Positions 1 to 10,922 of a stretch of 64,000 bases of DNA are shown here, in pieces. A model generated the notes under the pieces. The model was not told the origin of the DNA, ran no database searches, and saw nothing but the letters and a program-made list of their open reading frames with translations. Source of the stretch: Kluyvera intermedia (GTDB taxonomy: Bacteria; Pseudomonadota; Gammaproteobacteria; Enterobacterales; Enterobacteriaceae); the NCBI RefSeq assembly GCF_021440345.1, contig NZ_JAKCNS010000011.1, forward strand, positions 218,883 through 282,882, in the 5' to 3' direction. Both the position numbers and the translations under genes were made by a program. Within the stretch, counting starts at the first letter, position 1; the number at the start of each line of letters is the position of its first letter.

Positions 1-223
1 CGCTGAGCGCCCAGATATCATCGCAATCGGTCGACAGGTAATCGGCAACCTGTTGACGGGGTTCATTGCCATCGGCGCTGGAACCGGCATTATGCGGCGT
101 CAGCGAGGTATTACACCCGGACAGCAGCAGGCAGGCGAGGCCGAATAACCTGCCACGCCACGGCAGCGGTCGCCGACCCGTACGCGTTAAAAATTGGGGC
201 ATAGTGACTCGATATCGTTTCAT
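1..223 (-). CDS. qseG: QseG (YfhG) outer-membrane lipoprotein, 5' part only
   Basis: The N-terminal 74 codons of a lipoprotein; the rest lies beyond the left edge. Reading from ATG at 223, the protein has a basic N-terminus, a hydrophobic stretch and the lipobox LLSGC with the lipidated Cys at about residue 37. It then reads QVADYLSTDCDDIWALS, which matches the start of the mature QseG/YfhG family. QseG is a lipoprotein reported to work with the GlrK/QseE sensor kinase. The ATG overlaps the glrK stop as ATGA, so it is translationally coupled to glrK. A second in-frame ATG at codon 8 is an alternative start. Confidence 0.88.
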   Translation of the reverse strand, partial: MKRYRVTMPQFLTRTGRRPLPWRGRLFGLACLLLSGCNTSLTPHNAGSSADGNEPRQQVADYLSTDCDDIWALS

Positions 224-1656
224 GTGGTTGTTTTTTCAAGCCCTGGGGTTGGGAGTTCAATACGAAAACAGACGTTGCCGTCCTGTGCGTCGCTAAGATA
301 TAGCTCGCCGTGCATTTTACGCACCGAATCGCGCGCCAGGCTTAAGCCAAGACCACTCCCCTTCACCGCGCCTTTGCGCTGATGGCTACCCTGATAAAAA
401 GGCTCGAAGATCATTAATTTTTCAGCATCCGGGATCGGGGTTCCAGTATTGATTATATCAATGATTACCTTAGTTCCTTCCCGGCGGCTATGCAGATAAA
501 TGTTACCGGATTCAGTGCCATAGTGCACCGCATTCGAATAGAGATTATCCAGCGCATTCATCAGAAGCGTCGGTTCTGCCAGGCAGCTGGGAGCCTGGAG
601 GTCAACCTGCGTGCGCATCATTTTAGCCCTCGCTGGCAGGCTGTGCGCGGAAACCACCATTTCGACCAACGGCGCAAGGGTTACAGGCTCCATGCGTATG
701 GCTGTTTCGCTCAGCTTACGGTTATAGTCCAGCAGTTGCTCAATCAGCGTTTGTAAGTTGCGACTACTGCTGTCGAGAATGGCCACGACCTCTTTTTGCT
801 CCGCATTAAGCGGCCCAACAATCTGATCGGCCAGCAGCTCGGTGCCCTCGCGCATGCTGGCGAGCGGCGTTTTCAATTCATGAGACAGATGACGCAAAAA
901 CTGGTGGCGCTGAGACTCCAGCCACGACAGGCGTTCACTTAACCAGACGATGCGCTGCCCGACGGAGCGCAGTTCACGCGGCCCGCGGAACATGACCTCA
1001 CCGTCAAGCGACTGCCCTTCCCCCAGACGATTGATCATACTCTCAATTCCCTTCACCGGGCCGATAATCATGCGTGTGAATAACAGCACCATCGCCAGAC
1101 TGACCAGAAACAGCACCAGCGCCTGCCAGCCAAAGAACTGGCCACGTTCGGCAATCGCCTGCTGTAATTGCTGTCCGCGAGAGAACACGACGGTACGCGT
1201 TGCCTGAACCAGTTCGCTATTGGCACTGGAGAAAGCCGCCAGCCGTTCTGCCGCCGGCTTTTGCGGTCCGCTATTGGTGCATTGCAGCAGCGCCAGATCA
1301 TTAAGGTTCTGACGCAATTGTTGATAAAGGGCAACATCAGGCAGCACGCCCGCATGCGCCTCCAGCATATCGCCATAACGCTTGCGTTGATTCTGGTATA
1401 CCTTCGCCAGCGTTGGATCGTCTAGCACGCAGTACTGGCGGTAGCTGCGCTCCATATCCAGCGCAATATTAGCCATCGCTTCGCTGCGTCGTGCATCGAT
1501 AAGCGTGGTGCGGTTGGTCTGTTCAGCCTGCGCACTGAGCATATTCAGGCTCTGCCATGCCTGCCAGGCCAGCACTAACAGCGGCAGCAGGATCAACAGA
1601 AAGGACAGCGTCACCAGTTGGCGCAGCGATCGTGGAGAAAGAGAGAGGCGTTTCAA
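220..1656 (-). CDS. glrK: Sensor histidine kinase GlrK (QseE)
   Basis: Inner-membrane histidine kinase of the GlrK/GlrR two-component system, which controls the sRNA GlmY and envelope functions. Two TM segments flank a periplasmic domain (first TM near FLLILLPLLVLAW, second near VLFLVSLAMVLLF), followed by HAMP, the HisKA H-box (HLSHELKTPLAS) and an HATPase domain with N, G1 and G2 boxes (NLYSNAVHYG, GSGLGLSLA). I place the start at the TTG at 1656 (product MKRLSLSPRSL...), giving 478 residues, close to the family length of about 475. An upstream in-frame start at 1731 would add 25 residues that overlap the glmY terminator and do not resemble the family. qseG follows with a 4-bp overlap. Confidence 0.92.
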   Translation of the reverse strand: MKRLSLSPRSLRQLVTLSFLLILLPLLVLAWQAWQSLNMLSAQAEQTNRTTLIDARRSEAMANIALDMERSYRQYCVLDDPTLAKVYQNQRKRYGDMLEAHAGVLPDVALYQQLRQNLNDLALLQCTNSGPQKPAAERLAAFSSANSELVQATRTVVFSRGQQLQQAIAERGQFFGWQALVLFLVSLAMVLLFTRMIIGPVKGIESMINRLGEGQSLDGEVMFRGPRELRSVGQRIVWLSERLSWLESQRHQFLRHLSHELKTPLASMREGTELLADQIVGPLNAEQKEVVAILDSSSRNLQTLIEQLLDYNRKLSETAIRMEPVTLAPLVEMVVSAHSLPARAKMMRTQVDLQAPSCLAEPTLLMNALDNLYSNAVHYGTESGNIYLHSRREGTKVIIDIINTGTPIPDAEKLMIFEPFYQGSHQRKGAVKGSGLGLSLARDSVRKMHGELYLSDAQDGNVCFRIELPTPGLEKTTT

Positions 1657-1726
1657 AAGCGGTGTCTCAATAAAGCAACATACTGGAATGCTAACTGAGG
1701 TTATCGGAGAGGGAAAGGCCAGAAAC

Positions 1727-1756
1727 AACAAAGCCGGGCATAAGCCCGGCTTTGTT
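1727..1756 (-). terminator. Intrinsic terminator of glmY
   Basis: Perfect 13-bp inverted repeat (AACAAAGCCGGGC and its complement) with a 4-base loop, followed on the minus strand by a T-rich stretch. This is the 3' end of GlmY. Confidence 0.85.
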
Positions 1757-1911
1757 CTGGAATAAGGCGGTGCCTAACTCAACGTTTCGCCCGATGATTG
1801 ATAAAGCAGAGCTGTTATCAGTTGCTGGACGGCAGGCACCTTGTTGTGCGTCATTCGAAGTTTATGTAGCACGTCCCGAAGGGGCTGACATAAGGAGGTG
1901 AATGAGCCACT
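1727..1911 (-). ncRNA. glmY: GlmY small regulatory RNA
   Basis: About 185 nt on the minus strand between purL and glrK, the location of GlmY in Escherichia coli. From the predicted 5' end at 1911 (AGTGGCTCATTCACC) to the terminator, the sequence follows the E. coli GlmY sequence as I remember it, including the internal CCCCTTCGGGACGTGC hairpin. GlmY sequesters RapZ, which protects GlmZ and activates GlmS synthesis, the first step of amino-sugar supply. It ends in a 13-bp perfect stem (1727-1739 with 1744-1756). An overlapping 90-codon reading frame is a shadow of the RNA. Confidence 0.92.
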
Positions 1912-1917
1912 GGTTAA

Positions 1918-1938
1918 TATTATGCACGATGCGTGCCA
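1918..1938 (-). promoter_or_regulatory. Sigma54 promoter of glmY (overlapping sigma70 -10)
   Basis: The minus strand reads TGGCAC (1938-1933), five bases, then GTGCAT, matching the -24/-12 layout TGGCAC-N5-TTGCA. The following CATAAT can act as a sigma70 -10. Overlapping sigma54 and sigma70 promoters are known for glmY in Escherichia coli. Spacing to the predicted RNA start at 1911 fits. Confidence 0.75.
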
Positions 1939-2027
1939 CAATACAAAACAATAAATTAACACAATGATAAATATAAGAAATATACCTAAAAAGGCACCCT
2001 GTTGTTCTGGCTGTTTTTTGAGCATGC

Positions 2028-2141
2028 TGTCGCTAATTAGCAACACTCACGGGGCCGATAAATAAAACCATTTAAAATCAATAAATTAAATGTCTCCATT
2101 TAACGACAGTGCCATACCCTCAATGTCGGGGTTTCCCGACA
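2028..2141. promoter_or_regulatory. GlrR binding sites upstream of glmY
   Basis: Two perfect TGTC-N10-GACA motifs (2091-2108 and 2124-2141) and one with a single mismatch (TGTC-N10-AACA, 2028-2045). This is the reported GlrR enhancer motif. They lie 120-230 bp upstream of the sigma54 promoter, as expected for a bacterial enhancer-binding protein. The rest of the purL-glmY interval shows no gene. Confidence 0.72.
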
Positions 2142-2188
2142 CACTGGAGAGACCAGGAGGATAAGCCCGGCAATTTTCAGAAACCAAT

Positions 2189-2213
2189 AAAAAAGCCCCT
2201 CACAAGGAGGGGC
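2189..2213 (-). terminator. Intrinsic terminator of purL
   Basis: Minus-strand GCCCCTC, 5-base loop, GAGGGGC, then six T residues, 22 bp after the purL stop. Confidence 0.88.
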
Positions 2214-2235
2214 CTGATCTTATGATACGACAACC

Positions 2236-5200
2236 TTAGCCGAGCTGTTTACGCGCGTTGCGGAAAATACGCATCCACGGGCTGTCCTCGCCCCAGTTTT
2301 CCGGGTGCCAGGAGTTCGCCACTGAACGGAATACACGCTCAGGGTGCGGCATCATAATGGTGACGCGGCCGCTTTCGTTCGTGACTGCGGTAATGCCGTT
2401 TGGCGAGCCATTTGGGTTAGCCGGATAGGTCTCCGTCACTTTGCCAAAGTTATCGACGAAGCGCAGCGCCACCAGACCTTTACTTTCAAGCGCCGCCAGA
2501 TGCGCGCCATCGCGGACTTCCACGTGGCCTTCACCGTGAGAAACAGCAATTGGCATACGCGAACCTTCCATCCCCTGCAGCAGCAGAGATGGGCTGCTGG
2601 CAACTTCAACCAGGCTAAAACGCGCTTCAAAGCGGTCGGAGTGGTTACGCACGAAGCGAGGCCACAGGTCGCTGCCCGGGATCAGTTCGCGCAGGTTCGA
2701 CATCATCTGACAGCCATTACATACGCCCAGCGCCAGCGTCTGCGGACGGTGGAAGAAGGTAGCGAATTCGTCACGAACGCGATTGTTGAACAGAATGGAT
2801 TTCGCCCAGCCTTCGCCCGCCCCTAACACGTCACCGTAAGAGAAGCCGCCGCACGCAACCAGCGCATCGAAAGCGTCAAGACCGAGACGACCAGCCAGCA
2901 GATCGCTCATGTGGACGTCAATGGCGTCAAAGCCCGCACGGTGGAAGGCCGCCGCCATCTCCACATGGGAGTTCACGCCCTGCTCACGCAGTACGGCCAC
3001 TTTCGGACGCGCACCGGTAGCAATGTACGGCGCTGCTATATCGGCATCGATATCGAAAGTCAGCTTCACGTTGAGGCCCGGATCGTTATCGTTCGCTTTC
3101 GCGTTATGTTCCTGGTCAGCACATTCCGGGTTGTCGCGCAGACGCTGCATCTGCCAGGTGGTTTCAGCCCACCACATGCGCAGCTGGGAACGGCTTTCAC
3201 TGAACACCGGCTGGCCATTGGCCGTCAGGGTGAAACGGTCGCACGCAACCGCCTGACCGAGGTAATGCACGCAGTCAGCCAGACCATTAGCCGCCAGAAT
3301 CGCTTCTACCGCTTCACGGTCAGCAGCACGAACCTGAATCACCGCGCCCAGTTCTTCGGTAAACAGCGCCGCCAGACGATCGTCGCCCAGCGTCGCAATA
3401 TCGGCTTCCACGCCGCAGTGACCGGTAAACGCCATCTCTGCCAGAGTCACCAGCAGGCCGCCATCGGAACGGTCGTGATAGGCCAGCAGTTTACGCGCGG
3501 CAACCAACGCCTGAATGGCGTCGTAGAAGCCTTTCAGCTGCGCCACGTCGCGGACGTCGGCTGGCTTGTCGCCCAGTTGACGATAAACCTGCGCCAGCGC
3601 AGTCGCGCCCAGCGTATTGTGGCCTTTGCCGAGATCGATAAGCAGCAGGGCGTTATCTTCCGTTACCAGCTGCGGGGTGATGGTATGACGCACATCTTCC
3701 ACGCGAGCAAAGGCAGTAATCACCAGCGACAGCGGCGAAGTCATCTCGCGCTGCTCATTGCCTTCCTGCCAGCGGGTTTTCATCGACATGGAGTCTTTAC
3801 CCACCGGAATAGTCAGGCCCAGTTCAGGACACAGCTCTTCACCAATGGCTTTCACCGCTTCATAAAGACCGGCGTCTTCACCCGGATGGCCGGCAGCAGA
3901 CATCCAGTTAGCGGAGAGTTTGATCTGTTTGATATCGCCAATCTGCGTGGCGGCAATGTTGGTCAGCGCTTCACCCACCGCCAGGCGAGCGGAGGCGGCG
4001 AAGTCCAGCAGCGCCACCGGCGCACGTTCGCCAAGCGCCATCGCTTCACCGTAGTAGCTATCGAGGCTAGCGGTGGTCACCGCGCAGTTCGCAACCGGGA
4101 TCTGCCATGGGCCAACCATCTGATCGCGTGCAACCATACCGGTAACAGTACGGTCACCGATGGTCACGAGGAAGGTTTTCTCCGCCACCGTCGGCAGGTG
4201 CAGCACGCGGTTTACCGCATCGGCCAGGGAGATATTTTCCCGCGCCAGCGCTTCACCTTTCGCCTTCAGCGTCTGGACGTCGCGGGTCATTTTCGGCGTT
4301 TTGCCAAGCAGCACGTCAAGCGGCAGATCGATTGGCTGATTGTCGAAATGACGGTCATTCATGGTCAGATGCTGCTCTTCGGTGGCTTCACCGATAACCG
4401 CGTAAGGCGCGCGCTCACGTTTACACAGCTCTTCAAACAGCGGCAACTGGTCAGCGGCAACCGCCAGAACATAGCGCTCCTGGGATTCGTTACACCAGAT
4501 TTCCAGCGGACTCATACCCGGCTCATCGCTGAGAATATCGCGCAGTTCAAATTTACCGCCGCGCCCGCCGTCGCTCACCAGCTCCGGCATGGCGTTAGAC
4601 AGACCGCCTGCACCCACGTCGTGGATAAACAGAATTGGGTTAGCATCGCCCAGCTGCCAGCAGCGGTCGATAACTTCCTGGCAGCGACGTTCCATTTCCG
4701 GGTTGTCACGCTGTACGGAAGCAAAATCGAGATCAGCATCAGACTGGCCGGAGGCCATTGAAGAAGCCGCGCCGCCGCCCAGGCCGATATTCATTGCCGG
4801 GCCGCCGAGGACGATCAGTTTCGCCCCAACGACGATCTCGCCTTTCTGCACGTGATCGGCACGGATGTTGCCGATCCCACCCGCCAGCATGACCGGTTTG
4901 TGGTAGCCACGCAGCTCTTCGCCGTTGTGGCTGTTAACCTTCTCTTCGTAGGTACGGAAGTAGCCGGTCAGCGCCGGACGACCAAATTCGTTGTTGAACG
5001 CAGCGCCGCCCAGCGGGCCATCGGTCATGATATCCAGTGCGGTAACGATACGATCCGGTTTACCAAAATCTTCTTCCCACGGCTGTTCAAAGCCCGGAAT
5101 GCGCAGGTTAGAAACGGAGAAGCCCACCAGCCCCGCTTTTGGCTTCGCACCGCGTCCGGTTGCGCCCTCATCGCGGATTTCACCGCCGGAGCCGGTTGCC

Positions 5201-6123
5201 GCACCCGGCCATGGAGAAATTGCCGTCGGGTGGTTGTGGGTTTCAACCTTCATCAGGATATGCGCCGGCTCCTGATGGAAATCGTAGCGGCCAGTTGCAT
5301 AGTCGGCAAAGTAGCGGCCAACCTCAGAACCTTCCATGACTGCGGCGTTATCTTTATAGGCCGACAGCACGTGTTCCGATGTAGTTTCGAAGGTATTTTT
5401 AATCATTTTAAACAGCGACTTCGGCTGCTTTTTACCATCGATAATCCAGTCGGCGTTGAAGATTTTGTGGCGGCAGTGCTCGGAGTTCGCCTGGGCGAAC
5501 ATATACAGTTCGATGTCGTTCGGGTTGCGCCCCAGTTTGCTAAACGCGTCCTGCAGGTAGTCGATTTCATCATCGGCCAGCGCCAGGCCAAGACGGATGT
5601 TGGCATCAATCAGCGCCTGACGGCCCTGCCCCAGCAAATCAACGCTGGCAACCGGTGCCGGCTGGTGATGAGCAAACAGTTTTTCCGCGTCCTGCAGGGA
5701 GGTAAATACGCACTCCATCATACGGTCGTGCAGTTCTGCGGCGACGGCATTCACTTGTTCATCGGTCAGACTCGCGGCATCAATATAGTACGCCACGCCG
5801 CGTTCCAGACGCAGAACCTGCGGCAGGCCGCAGTTGTGAGCGATGTCGGTAGCTTTCGAAGACCAGGGGGAGATAGTGCCAGGGCGGGGAGTGACGAGCA
5901 GCAGTTTGCCGGTAGGCGTATGGCTGTTGAGATTTGGGCCATACTTCAACAGTCGCTCAAGTCGGGCCAGCTCTTCTTCGGTCAGCGGCGCTTCCAGGTC
6001 AGCAAAATGGACATACTCGGCGTAAATATTGCTTACCGGGAGGTTGGCTGCCTGAAAACGCGTCAGCAGTTTGTTAATGCGAAATGCAGACAGTGCAGGC
6101 GAACCACGCAGAATTTCCATCAT
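2236..6123 (-). CDS. purL: Phosphoribosylformylglycinamidine synthase PurL
   Basis: Cytoplasmic FGAM synthase, step 4 of de novo purine synthesis: FGAR + Gln + ATP to FGAM. At 1295 residues it equals the E. coli enzyme. Visible are the N-terminal PurS-like region, two AIRS-type halves (for example [20 protein letters not shown]), and a C-terminal class I glutaminase domain with nucleophile Cys in GVCNGCQMM and His1260/Glu1262 in MMPHPERVF. Monocistronic, with its own terminator and a PurR box upstream. The first of two adjacent ATGs gives the family length. Confidence 0.98.
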   Translation of the reverse strand: MMEILRGSPALSAFRINKLLTRFQAANLPVSNIYAEYVHFADLEAPLTEEELARLERLLKYGPNLNSHTPTGKLLLVTPRPGTISPWSSKATDIAHNCGLPQVLRLERGVAYYIDAASLTDEQVNAVAAELHDRMMECVFTSLQDAEKLFAHHQPAPVASVDLLGQGRQALIDANIRLGLALADDEIDYLQDAFSKLGRNPNDIELYMFAQANSEHCRHKIFNADWIIDGKKQPKSLFKMIKNTFETTSEHVLSAYKDNAAVMEGSEVGRYFADYATGRYDFHQEPAHILMKVETHNHPTAISPWPGAATGSGGEIRDEGATGRGAKPKAGLVGFSVSNLRIPGFEQPWEEDFGKPDRIVTALDIMTDGPLGGAAFNNEFGRPALTGYFRTYEEKVNSHNGEELRGYHKPVMLAGGIGNIRADHVQKGEIVVGAKLIVLGGPAMNIGLGGGAASSMASGQSDADLDFASVQRDNPEMERRCQEVIDRCWQLGDANPILFIHDVGAGGLSNAMPELVSDGGRGGKFELRDILSDEPGMSPLEIWCNESQERYVLAVAADQLPLFEELCKRERAPYAVIGEATEEQHLTMNDRHFDNQPIDLPLDVLLGKTPKMTRDVQTLKAKGEALARENISLADAVNRVLHLPTVAEKTFLVTIGDRTVTGMVARDQMVGPWQIPVANCAVTTASLDSYYGEAMALGERAPVALLDFAASARLAVGEALTNIAATQIGDIKQIKLSANWMSAAGHPGEDAGLYEAVKAIGEELCPELGLTIPVGKDSMSMKTRWQEGNEQREMTSPLSLVITAFARVEDVRHTITPQLVTEDNALLLIDLGKGHNTLGATALAQVYRQLGDKPADVRDVAQLKGFYDAIQALVAARKLLAYHDRSDGGLLVTLAEMAFTGHCGVEADIATLGDDRLAALFTEELGAVIQVRAADREAVEAILAANGLADCVHYLGQAVACDRFTLTANGQPVFSESRSQLRMWWAETTWQMQRLRDNPECADQEHNAKANDNDPGLNVKLTFDIDADIAAPYIATGARPKVAVLREQGVNSHVEMAAAFHRAGFDAIDVHMSDLLAGRLGLDAFDALVACGGFSYGDVLGAGEGWAKSILFNNRVRDEFATFFHRPQTLALGVCNGCQMMSNLRELIPGSDLWPRFVRNHSDRFEARFSLVEVASSPSLLLQGMEGSRMPIAVSHGEGHVEVRDGAHLAALESKGLVALRFVDNFGKVTETYPANPNGSPNGITAVTNESGRVTIMMPHPERVFRSVANSWHPENWGEDSPWMRIFRNARKQLG

Positions 6124-6199
6124 AAGTCTCTCGTCTTCTCAGCTTTCAGTGTGCGCAATGGGGGAGAACGGGCGCTATTATAGAGAATCCTGCGCCCTG

Positions 6200-6215
6200 A
6201 CGAAACCGTTTGCGT
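6200..6215. promoter_or_regulatory. PurR operator upstream of purL
   Basis: The 16-bp imperfect palindrome ACGAAACCGTTTGCGT (complement ACGCAAACGGTTTCGT) matches the PurR consensus ACGCAAACGTTTTCGT. It lies about 77 bp before the purL start, so purL is predicted to be repressed by PurR with hypoxanthine or guanine. Confidence 0.85.
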
Positions 6216-6368
6216 CGAAATAAAATCATTGCCGCGCTTTACCAATAGATGTGACTCACTTCTCGAATCAGTTGCCAACTGGCGTAATGTTAAGCAAAAT
6301 GCCGCTCAATCTGTAGCAAACCTTAGTGTCGTCAGGGATAACTTTTAACATCTCAGCGAATTAACTAT

Positions 6369-7898
6369 TTGAAAAAACTAAAGATTAATTACCTGCTCAT
6401 CGGCGTTGTGACGCTGTTGCTGGCAGCGGCCCTGTGGCCATCCATTCCCTGGTTTGGCAAACCAGAAAACCGAATCGCCGCGATCAAAGAGCGGGGGGAG
6501 CTGCGCGTCAGTACCGTGCTCTCGCCGCTGACCTATAGCACCTTTAATGATAAAGATATCGGCCTCGACTACGAGCTGGCTCAGCAGTTTGCTGACTACC
6601 TTGGCGTGACGCTGAAAATTACCGTACGCCAGAACATCAGCCAGCTTTTCGATGACCTCGACCACGGCAACGCCGATATGCTGGCCGCAGGGCTGGTCTA
6701 TAACAGCGAGCGGAGCAAGAACTATCAGCCCGGCCCCACCTATTACTCCGTTTCGCAGCAGATGGTCTACCGTGTCGGAAACACGCGCCCGCGTAACCTG
6801 AGCAACGTCACCGCCGATAAGCTCACCGTAGCGCCGGGTCAGGTGGTGATTAGCGATCTGCAAAGCTTAAAAGAAACGAAGTACCCTGACCTCTCATGGA
6901 CCGTTGATGAAAAACGCGGTTCGGTAGGCCTGATGCAGGCGGTGATCGACGGCAAACTGGACTACACCATTGCCGACTCGGTCGCCATCGGTCTGTTCCA
7001 GCGCGTACACCCGGAACTCGCGGTGGCGCTGGATATCACCGACGAGCAGCCGGTGACCTGGTTTAGCTTGCAAGACGACGACAATACGCTTTCTGCGGCG
7101 ATGCTCGACTTCTTCAATAATATGAATGAGGACGGTACCCTTGCCCGCCTGGAGGAGAAGTATCTCGGGCATGGCGACGATTTTGACTATGTCGATACCC
7201 GTACGTTCCTGCGCGCAGTGGATAACGTGCTGCCCGATCTGCGGCCGTTATTTGAAAAGTACGCCAGCGAAATAGACTGGAAGCTGCTGGCCGCCATCTC
7301 TTATCAGGAGTCTCATTGGGACCCGCTAGCCACCTCACCCACCGGGGTACGCGGGTTGATGATGCTGACCCGAAATACCGCCCAGAGCCTGGGATTAAGC
7401 GACCGTACCGATGCCGAGCAGAGCATTAGCGGCGGCATGCGCTATATCCAGGATATGATGACCAAAGTGCCGGAGAGCGTCCCGCAGGAAGAGCGGATCT
7501 GGTTTGCGCTGGCGGCTTATAACATGGGCTATGCCCATATGCTTGACGCCCGGGCGCTTACCGCAAAGCAAAAAGGTAATCCGGACAGCTGGGCTGACGT
7601 TAAACAGCGCCTGCCGCTGCTGAGCCAGAAGCCATGGTACAGCAAGCTAACCTACGGCTATGCACGCGGGCATGAGGCCTACACCTACGTCGAAAATATT
7701 CGTAAGTACCAGATAAGCCTGGTCGGTTATTTGCAGGAAAAAGAGAAGAAGGCAACGGATGAGATGGCGATAGCGCAGGCTTATCCGGCGGTATCATCAG
7801 ACGAACTCAATCAGAACCACTACAGCCTGTTCTCATTTATGCCGTCACCAAATCAAAACGACGCGGTGTCGTTTTTAATGTCACGGCATAAAAAATAA
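6369..7898 (+). CDS. mltF: Membrane-bound lytic murein transglycosylase F
   Basis: Peptidoglycan lytic transglycosylase that cleaves MurNAc-GlcNAc bonds to 1,6-anhydro ends, attached to the outer membrane on its periplasmic face. An N-terminal hydrophobic signal ([18 protein letters not shown]) is followed by a solute-binding (SBP_bac_3-like) domain at about residues 40-270 and an SLT domain at about 290-430. The catalytic Glu is Glu314 in SYQESHW, at the same number as in E. coli MltF. The start is TTG at 6369; no ATG lies nearby. Divergent from purL, 509 residues, a few shorter at the C-terminus than E. coli MltF. Confidence 0.96.
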   Translation: MKKLKINYLLIGVVTLLLAAALWPSIPWFGKPENRIAAIKERGELRVSTVLSPLTYSTFNDKDIGLDYELAQQFADYLGVTLKITVRQNISQLFDDLDHGNADMLAAGLVYNSERSKNYQPGPTYYSVSQQMVYRVGNTRPRNLSNVTADKLTVAPGQVVISDLQSLKETKYPDLSWTVDEKRGSVGLMQAVIDGKLDYTIADSVAIGLFQRVHPELAVALDITDEQPVTWFSLQDDDNTLSAAMLDFFNNMNEDGTLARLEEKYLGHGDDFDYVDTRTFLRAVDNVLPDLRPLFEKYASEIDWKLLAAISYQESHWDPLATSPTGVRGLMMLTRNTAQSLGLSDRTDAEQSISGGMRYIQDMMTKVPESVPQEERIWFALAAYNMGYAHMLDARALTAKQKGNPDSWADVKQRLPLLSQKPWYSKLTYGYARGHEAYTYVENIRKYQISLVGYLQEKEKKATDEMAIAQAYPAVSSDELNQNHYSLFSFMPSPNQNDAVSFLMSRHKK

Positions 7899-7899
7899 G

Positions 7900-8481
<582 letters not shown>

Positions 8482-9117
8482 TTATTCCAGCTGCTCGAGC
8501 TCACCGCGCGGCGTCACCCGCCAGCGATGCTCACAGAAAAAGAGTAGCGGGTTATCCTGCTTGCTGTCGCTATAGCCGCTGTATAAACGTAGCGGTGCAC
8601 CAAGACGTTGCTCCAGTTGTACCACTTTCTCATGTCCCAGGCAGCGGACTGATAACACGCGGCCACCGAACCCACGCTGCATCTGGCTGCCAATCAGGTT
8701 CACCCGGGCCATCCACGGTACATCGACGTAGGCGCGTTCGACCAGCGTCTGCGGCGAGCCGGTAATCAGCCAGACGTCGGCGTCCTCACGGCTCAGGTAG
8801 CTGTCTAAGCGCTGCTGCACCACGGGAAATGGCGTCACCGTCGCCCGGAACCAGATGATAAAGCTGGCCTCCAGCGCGTTTAACGTCGCTTCCCGGCGGG
8901 CAAACGTACAGCCCCAAAGCAGCACGCTCATCGGCCAGCGCGCCGCGCGCCCTCTTATCAGCATTGCAGCACCGATAATAGGCAGCAGTGGCACAACCAG
9001 CAGCGCATTGAGCGGCAGACGGCGCAGCAGATAGCGAATGAATGCGCCAAACAGATCCTGCTGGTGCAGCGTGCCATCAAGGTCAAAGAACACCACGCGG
9101 CGGGAATGGCTGGTCAA
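8482..9117 (-). CDS. pgpC: Phosphatidylglycerophosphatase C (PgpC/YfhB)
   Basis: HAD-superfamily membrane phosphatase that dephosphorylates phosphatidylglycerol phosphate to phosphatidylglycerol. Motif I is FFDLDGTL (Asp12 nucleophile, Asp14 acid), motif II WLITGSP and motif III/IV SDSKQDNPLL. A hydrophobic segment (LNALLVVPLLPIIGAAMLI) is consistent with the membrane link. At 211 residues it equals E. coli YfhB. Located upstream of tadA on the same strand. Confidence 0.92.
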   Translation of the reverse strand: MTSHSRRVVFFDLDGTLHQQDLFGAFIRYLLRRLPLNALLVVPLLPIIGAAMLIRGRAARWPMSVLLWGCTFARREATLNALEASFIIWFRATVTPFPVVQQRLDSYLSREDADVWLITGSPQTLVERAYVDVPWMARVNLIGSQMQRGFGGRVLSVRCLGHEKVVQLEQRLGAPLRLYSGYSDSKQDNPLLFFCEHRWRVTPRGELEQLE

Positions 9118-9342
9118 ATGAGACTCCTGTTATTCGGTATCAGTCCAGGCAATAGATTAACAGATCCCCCACCCGCTTTCGCCAAACGGGCCTTCAACAA
9201 GGATTCGAGTGAAAAGAGTTGAGTTTTGCCGGCACACGGAATATTTAATTCGCTGTATCTGGTTATAATAGAATACATAATTCTTTCAAACGAGCAGAGT
9301 GGTGCTTCGGTACACAGTGGTCATTGTGCCCGTGAGGTTCTC

Positions 9343-10191
9343 ATGAATTGTTTAATCAGTATTCGCCAGCGCTATCTTCAGCTGGCGCAAAGCGATAGAA
9401 AGCTGGCGGATTTTATTTTGGCGCAGCCGGATCAGGCGCGTCATTTAAGCTCACAGCAGCTGGCAAGCCAGGCCGGCGTCAGCCAGTCCAGCGTGGTCAA
9501 GTTTGCCCAAAAGCTCGGATTTAAAGGCTTCCCCGCGCTAAAGCTCGCGCTCAGTGAGGCGATGGCCAGCAGCGTCAACCCGCATTCGGTGCCGGTGCAT
9601 AACCAGATTTGCGGCGACGATCCGCTGCGTCTGGTTGGCGAGAAGCTGATTAAGGATAATGTCGCGGCGATGCATGCATCACTCGACGTGAATAGCGAAG
9701 ATAAACTGGTGGAAACGGTAACGCTGCTGCGCAGTGCGCGACGCATTATTCTCACCGGGATTGGCGCATCGGGGCTGGTGGCGCGTAACTTTAGCTGGAA
9801 GCTGATGAAAATCGGTGTCAACGCCGTTTCCGAGCTGGATATGCATGCCCTGTTGGCCACCGTCCAGGCAATGACTAAGGACGATTTACTGCTGGCTATC
9901 TCCTATTCCGGCGCCCGCCGGGAAATTAACTTGGCCGCTGACGAGACGCTGCGAGTCGGAGGGAAAGTGCTGGCGATTACCGGTTTTTCGCCGAATGCCC
10001 TCCAGCAGCGGGCAACTCACTGCCTGTATACCATCGCCGAAGAACAGGCCACGCGCAGTGCGGCAATCTCCTCCACCAGCGCCCAGATGATGTTAACCGA
10101 CCTGTTGTTTATGGGTCTGGTGCAACAAGATCTGGAAAACGCACCGGAACGTATTCGCCACAGTGAAGCACTGGTGAAAAAACTGGTTTGA
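9343..10191 (+). CDS. yfhH: RpiR/MurR-family transcriptional regulator YfhH
   Basis: Putative cytoplasmic regulator with an N-terminal RpiR-type HTH (about 1-77; LSSQQLASQAGVSQSSVVKF) and a C-terminal SIS sugar-phosphate-binding domain (about 120-255; ILTGIGASGLVARNF). The effector is unknown. The ATG at 9343 is preceded by GAGG and gives 282 residues, as for E. coli YfhH. A longer frame from 9226 adds 39 residues of untranslated leader. A TATAAT at 9264-9269 is a possible promoter -10. Divergent from pgpC. Confidence 0.92.
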   Translation: MNCLISIRQRYLQLAQSDRKLADFILAQPDQARHLSSQQLASQAGVSQSSVVKFAQKLGFKGFPALKLALSEAMASSVNPHSVPVHNQICGDDPLRLVGEKLIKDNVAAMHASLDVNSEDKLVETVTLLRSARRIILTGIGASGLVARNFSWKLMKIGVNAVSELDMHALLATVQAMTKDDLLLAISYSGARREINLAADETLRVGGKVLAITGFSPNALQQRATHCLYTIAEEQATRSAAISSTSAQMMLTDLLFMGLVQQDLENAPERIRHSEALVKKLV

Positions 10192-10284
10192 TCGGCCGTG
10201 CTATTACCACAGAAAAGGTATGGCCTGAGTGGAAAATGAGCGTATAATGCGCGCCCTGTTTATTATGTTTCTGAGAATGTCCTG

Positions 10285-10545
10285 ATGGCGCTGTTAATCA
10301 CCAAAAAATGTATCAACTGCGATATGTGCGAACCGGAATGTCCGAATGAGGCCATTTCGATGGGTGAGAGTATCTATGAGATCAACAGCGATCGCTGCAC
10401 CGAATGCATCGGCCATTACGACACGCCAACCTGCCAGAAAGTGTGCCCGATCCCGAATACCATTTTAAAGGATCCGGCACATCTGGAAAGCGAAGAACGT
10501 CTGTGGGACAAGTTTGTCCAGATGCACCACGCGGACAAAATTTAG
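10285..10545 (+). CDS. yfhL: 2[4Fe-4S] ferredoxin YfhL
   Basis: Small electron carrier. Cys9, Cys12, Cys15 and Cys19 ([12 protein letters not shown]) form one cluster motif, and CTEC...CQKVCP forms the second, with the insertion between them typical of the Alvin/YfhL type. 86 residues as in E. coli. A TATAAT at 10243-10248 is a plausible -10. The stop overlaps the end of the convergent acpS by 4 bp. Confidence 0.95.
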   Translation: MALLITKKCINCDMCEPECPNEAISMGESIYEINSDRCTECIGHYDTPTCQKVCPIPNTILKDPAHLESEERLWDKFVQMHHADKI

Positions 10546-10922
10546 CTTTCAACAATCACCGTGGCACAAGCATAGTGGCGTTCATCGGCGAGCGTCACGT
10601 GCATATTCGCAACCCCCATCCGCTCCGCCAATAGTTTTGCTTCACCCCATAACCGCAGCTTCGGTTTGCCCAGCTCATCGTTGTAAACTTCAAACTGATT
10701 GAACGCCAGCCCATTACGAATACCGGTGCCCATCGCTTTTGACGCCGCCTCTTTGACCGCAAAGCGTTTCGCCAGAAAACGCACCGGCTGCTGATGCGTC
10801 TCCCAGATAGCCCATTCATTATCGCTCAATACACGGCGAGCGAGGCGATCGCCGCTACGGGCGATCACTCCTTCAATACGGGCGATTTCGACGATGTCGG
10901 TACCTAACCCTAAAATGGCCAT
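10542..10922 (-). CDS. acpS: Holo-[acyl-carrier-protein] synthase
   Basis: Transfers 4'-phosphopantetheine from CoA to the serine of apo-ACP, needed for fatty acid synthesis. Family motifs [13 protein letters not shown] (Mg-binding Asp9) and [12 protein letters not shown] (catalytic Glu) are present. 126 residues, full length. The ATG shares one base with the pdxJ stop (TAATG), so translation is coupled to pdxJ. Confidence 0.97.
   Translation of the reverse strand: MAILGLGTDIVEIARIEGVIARSGDRLARRVLSDNEWAIWETHQQPVRFLAKRFAVKEAASKAMGTGIRNGLAFNQFEVYNDELGKPKLRLWGEAKLLAERMGVANMHVTLADERHYACATVIVES

Noticed and set aside
2911..4761. Long open frame antisense to purL (about 616 codons), and another at 4852-6183
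   Set aside because: GC-rich codon structure of purL keeps the opposite frame open; products are low-complexity and unlike any family, with no ribosome sites.
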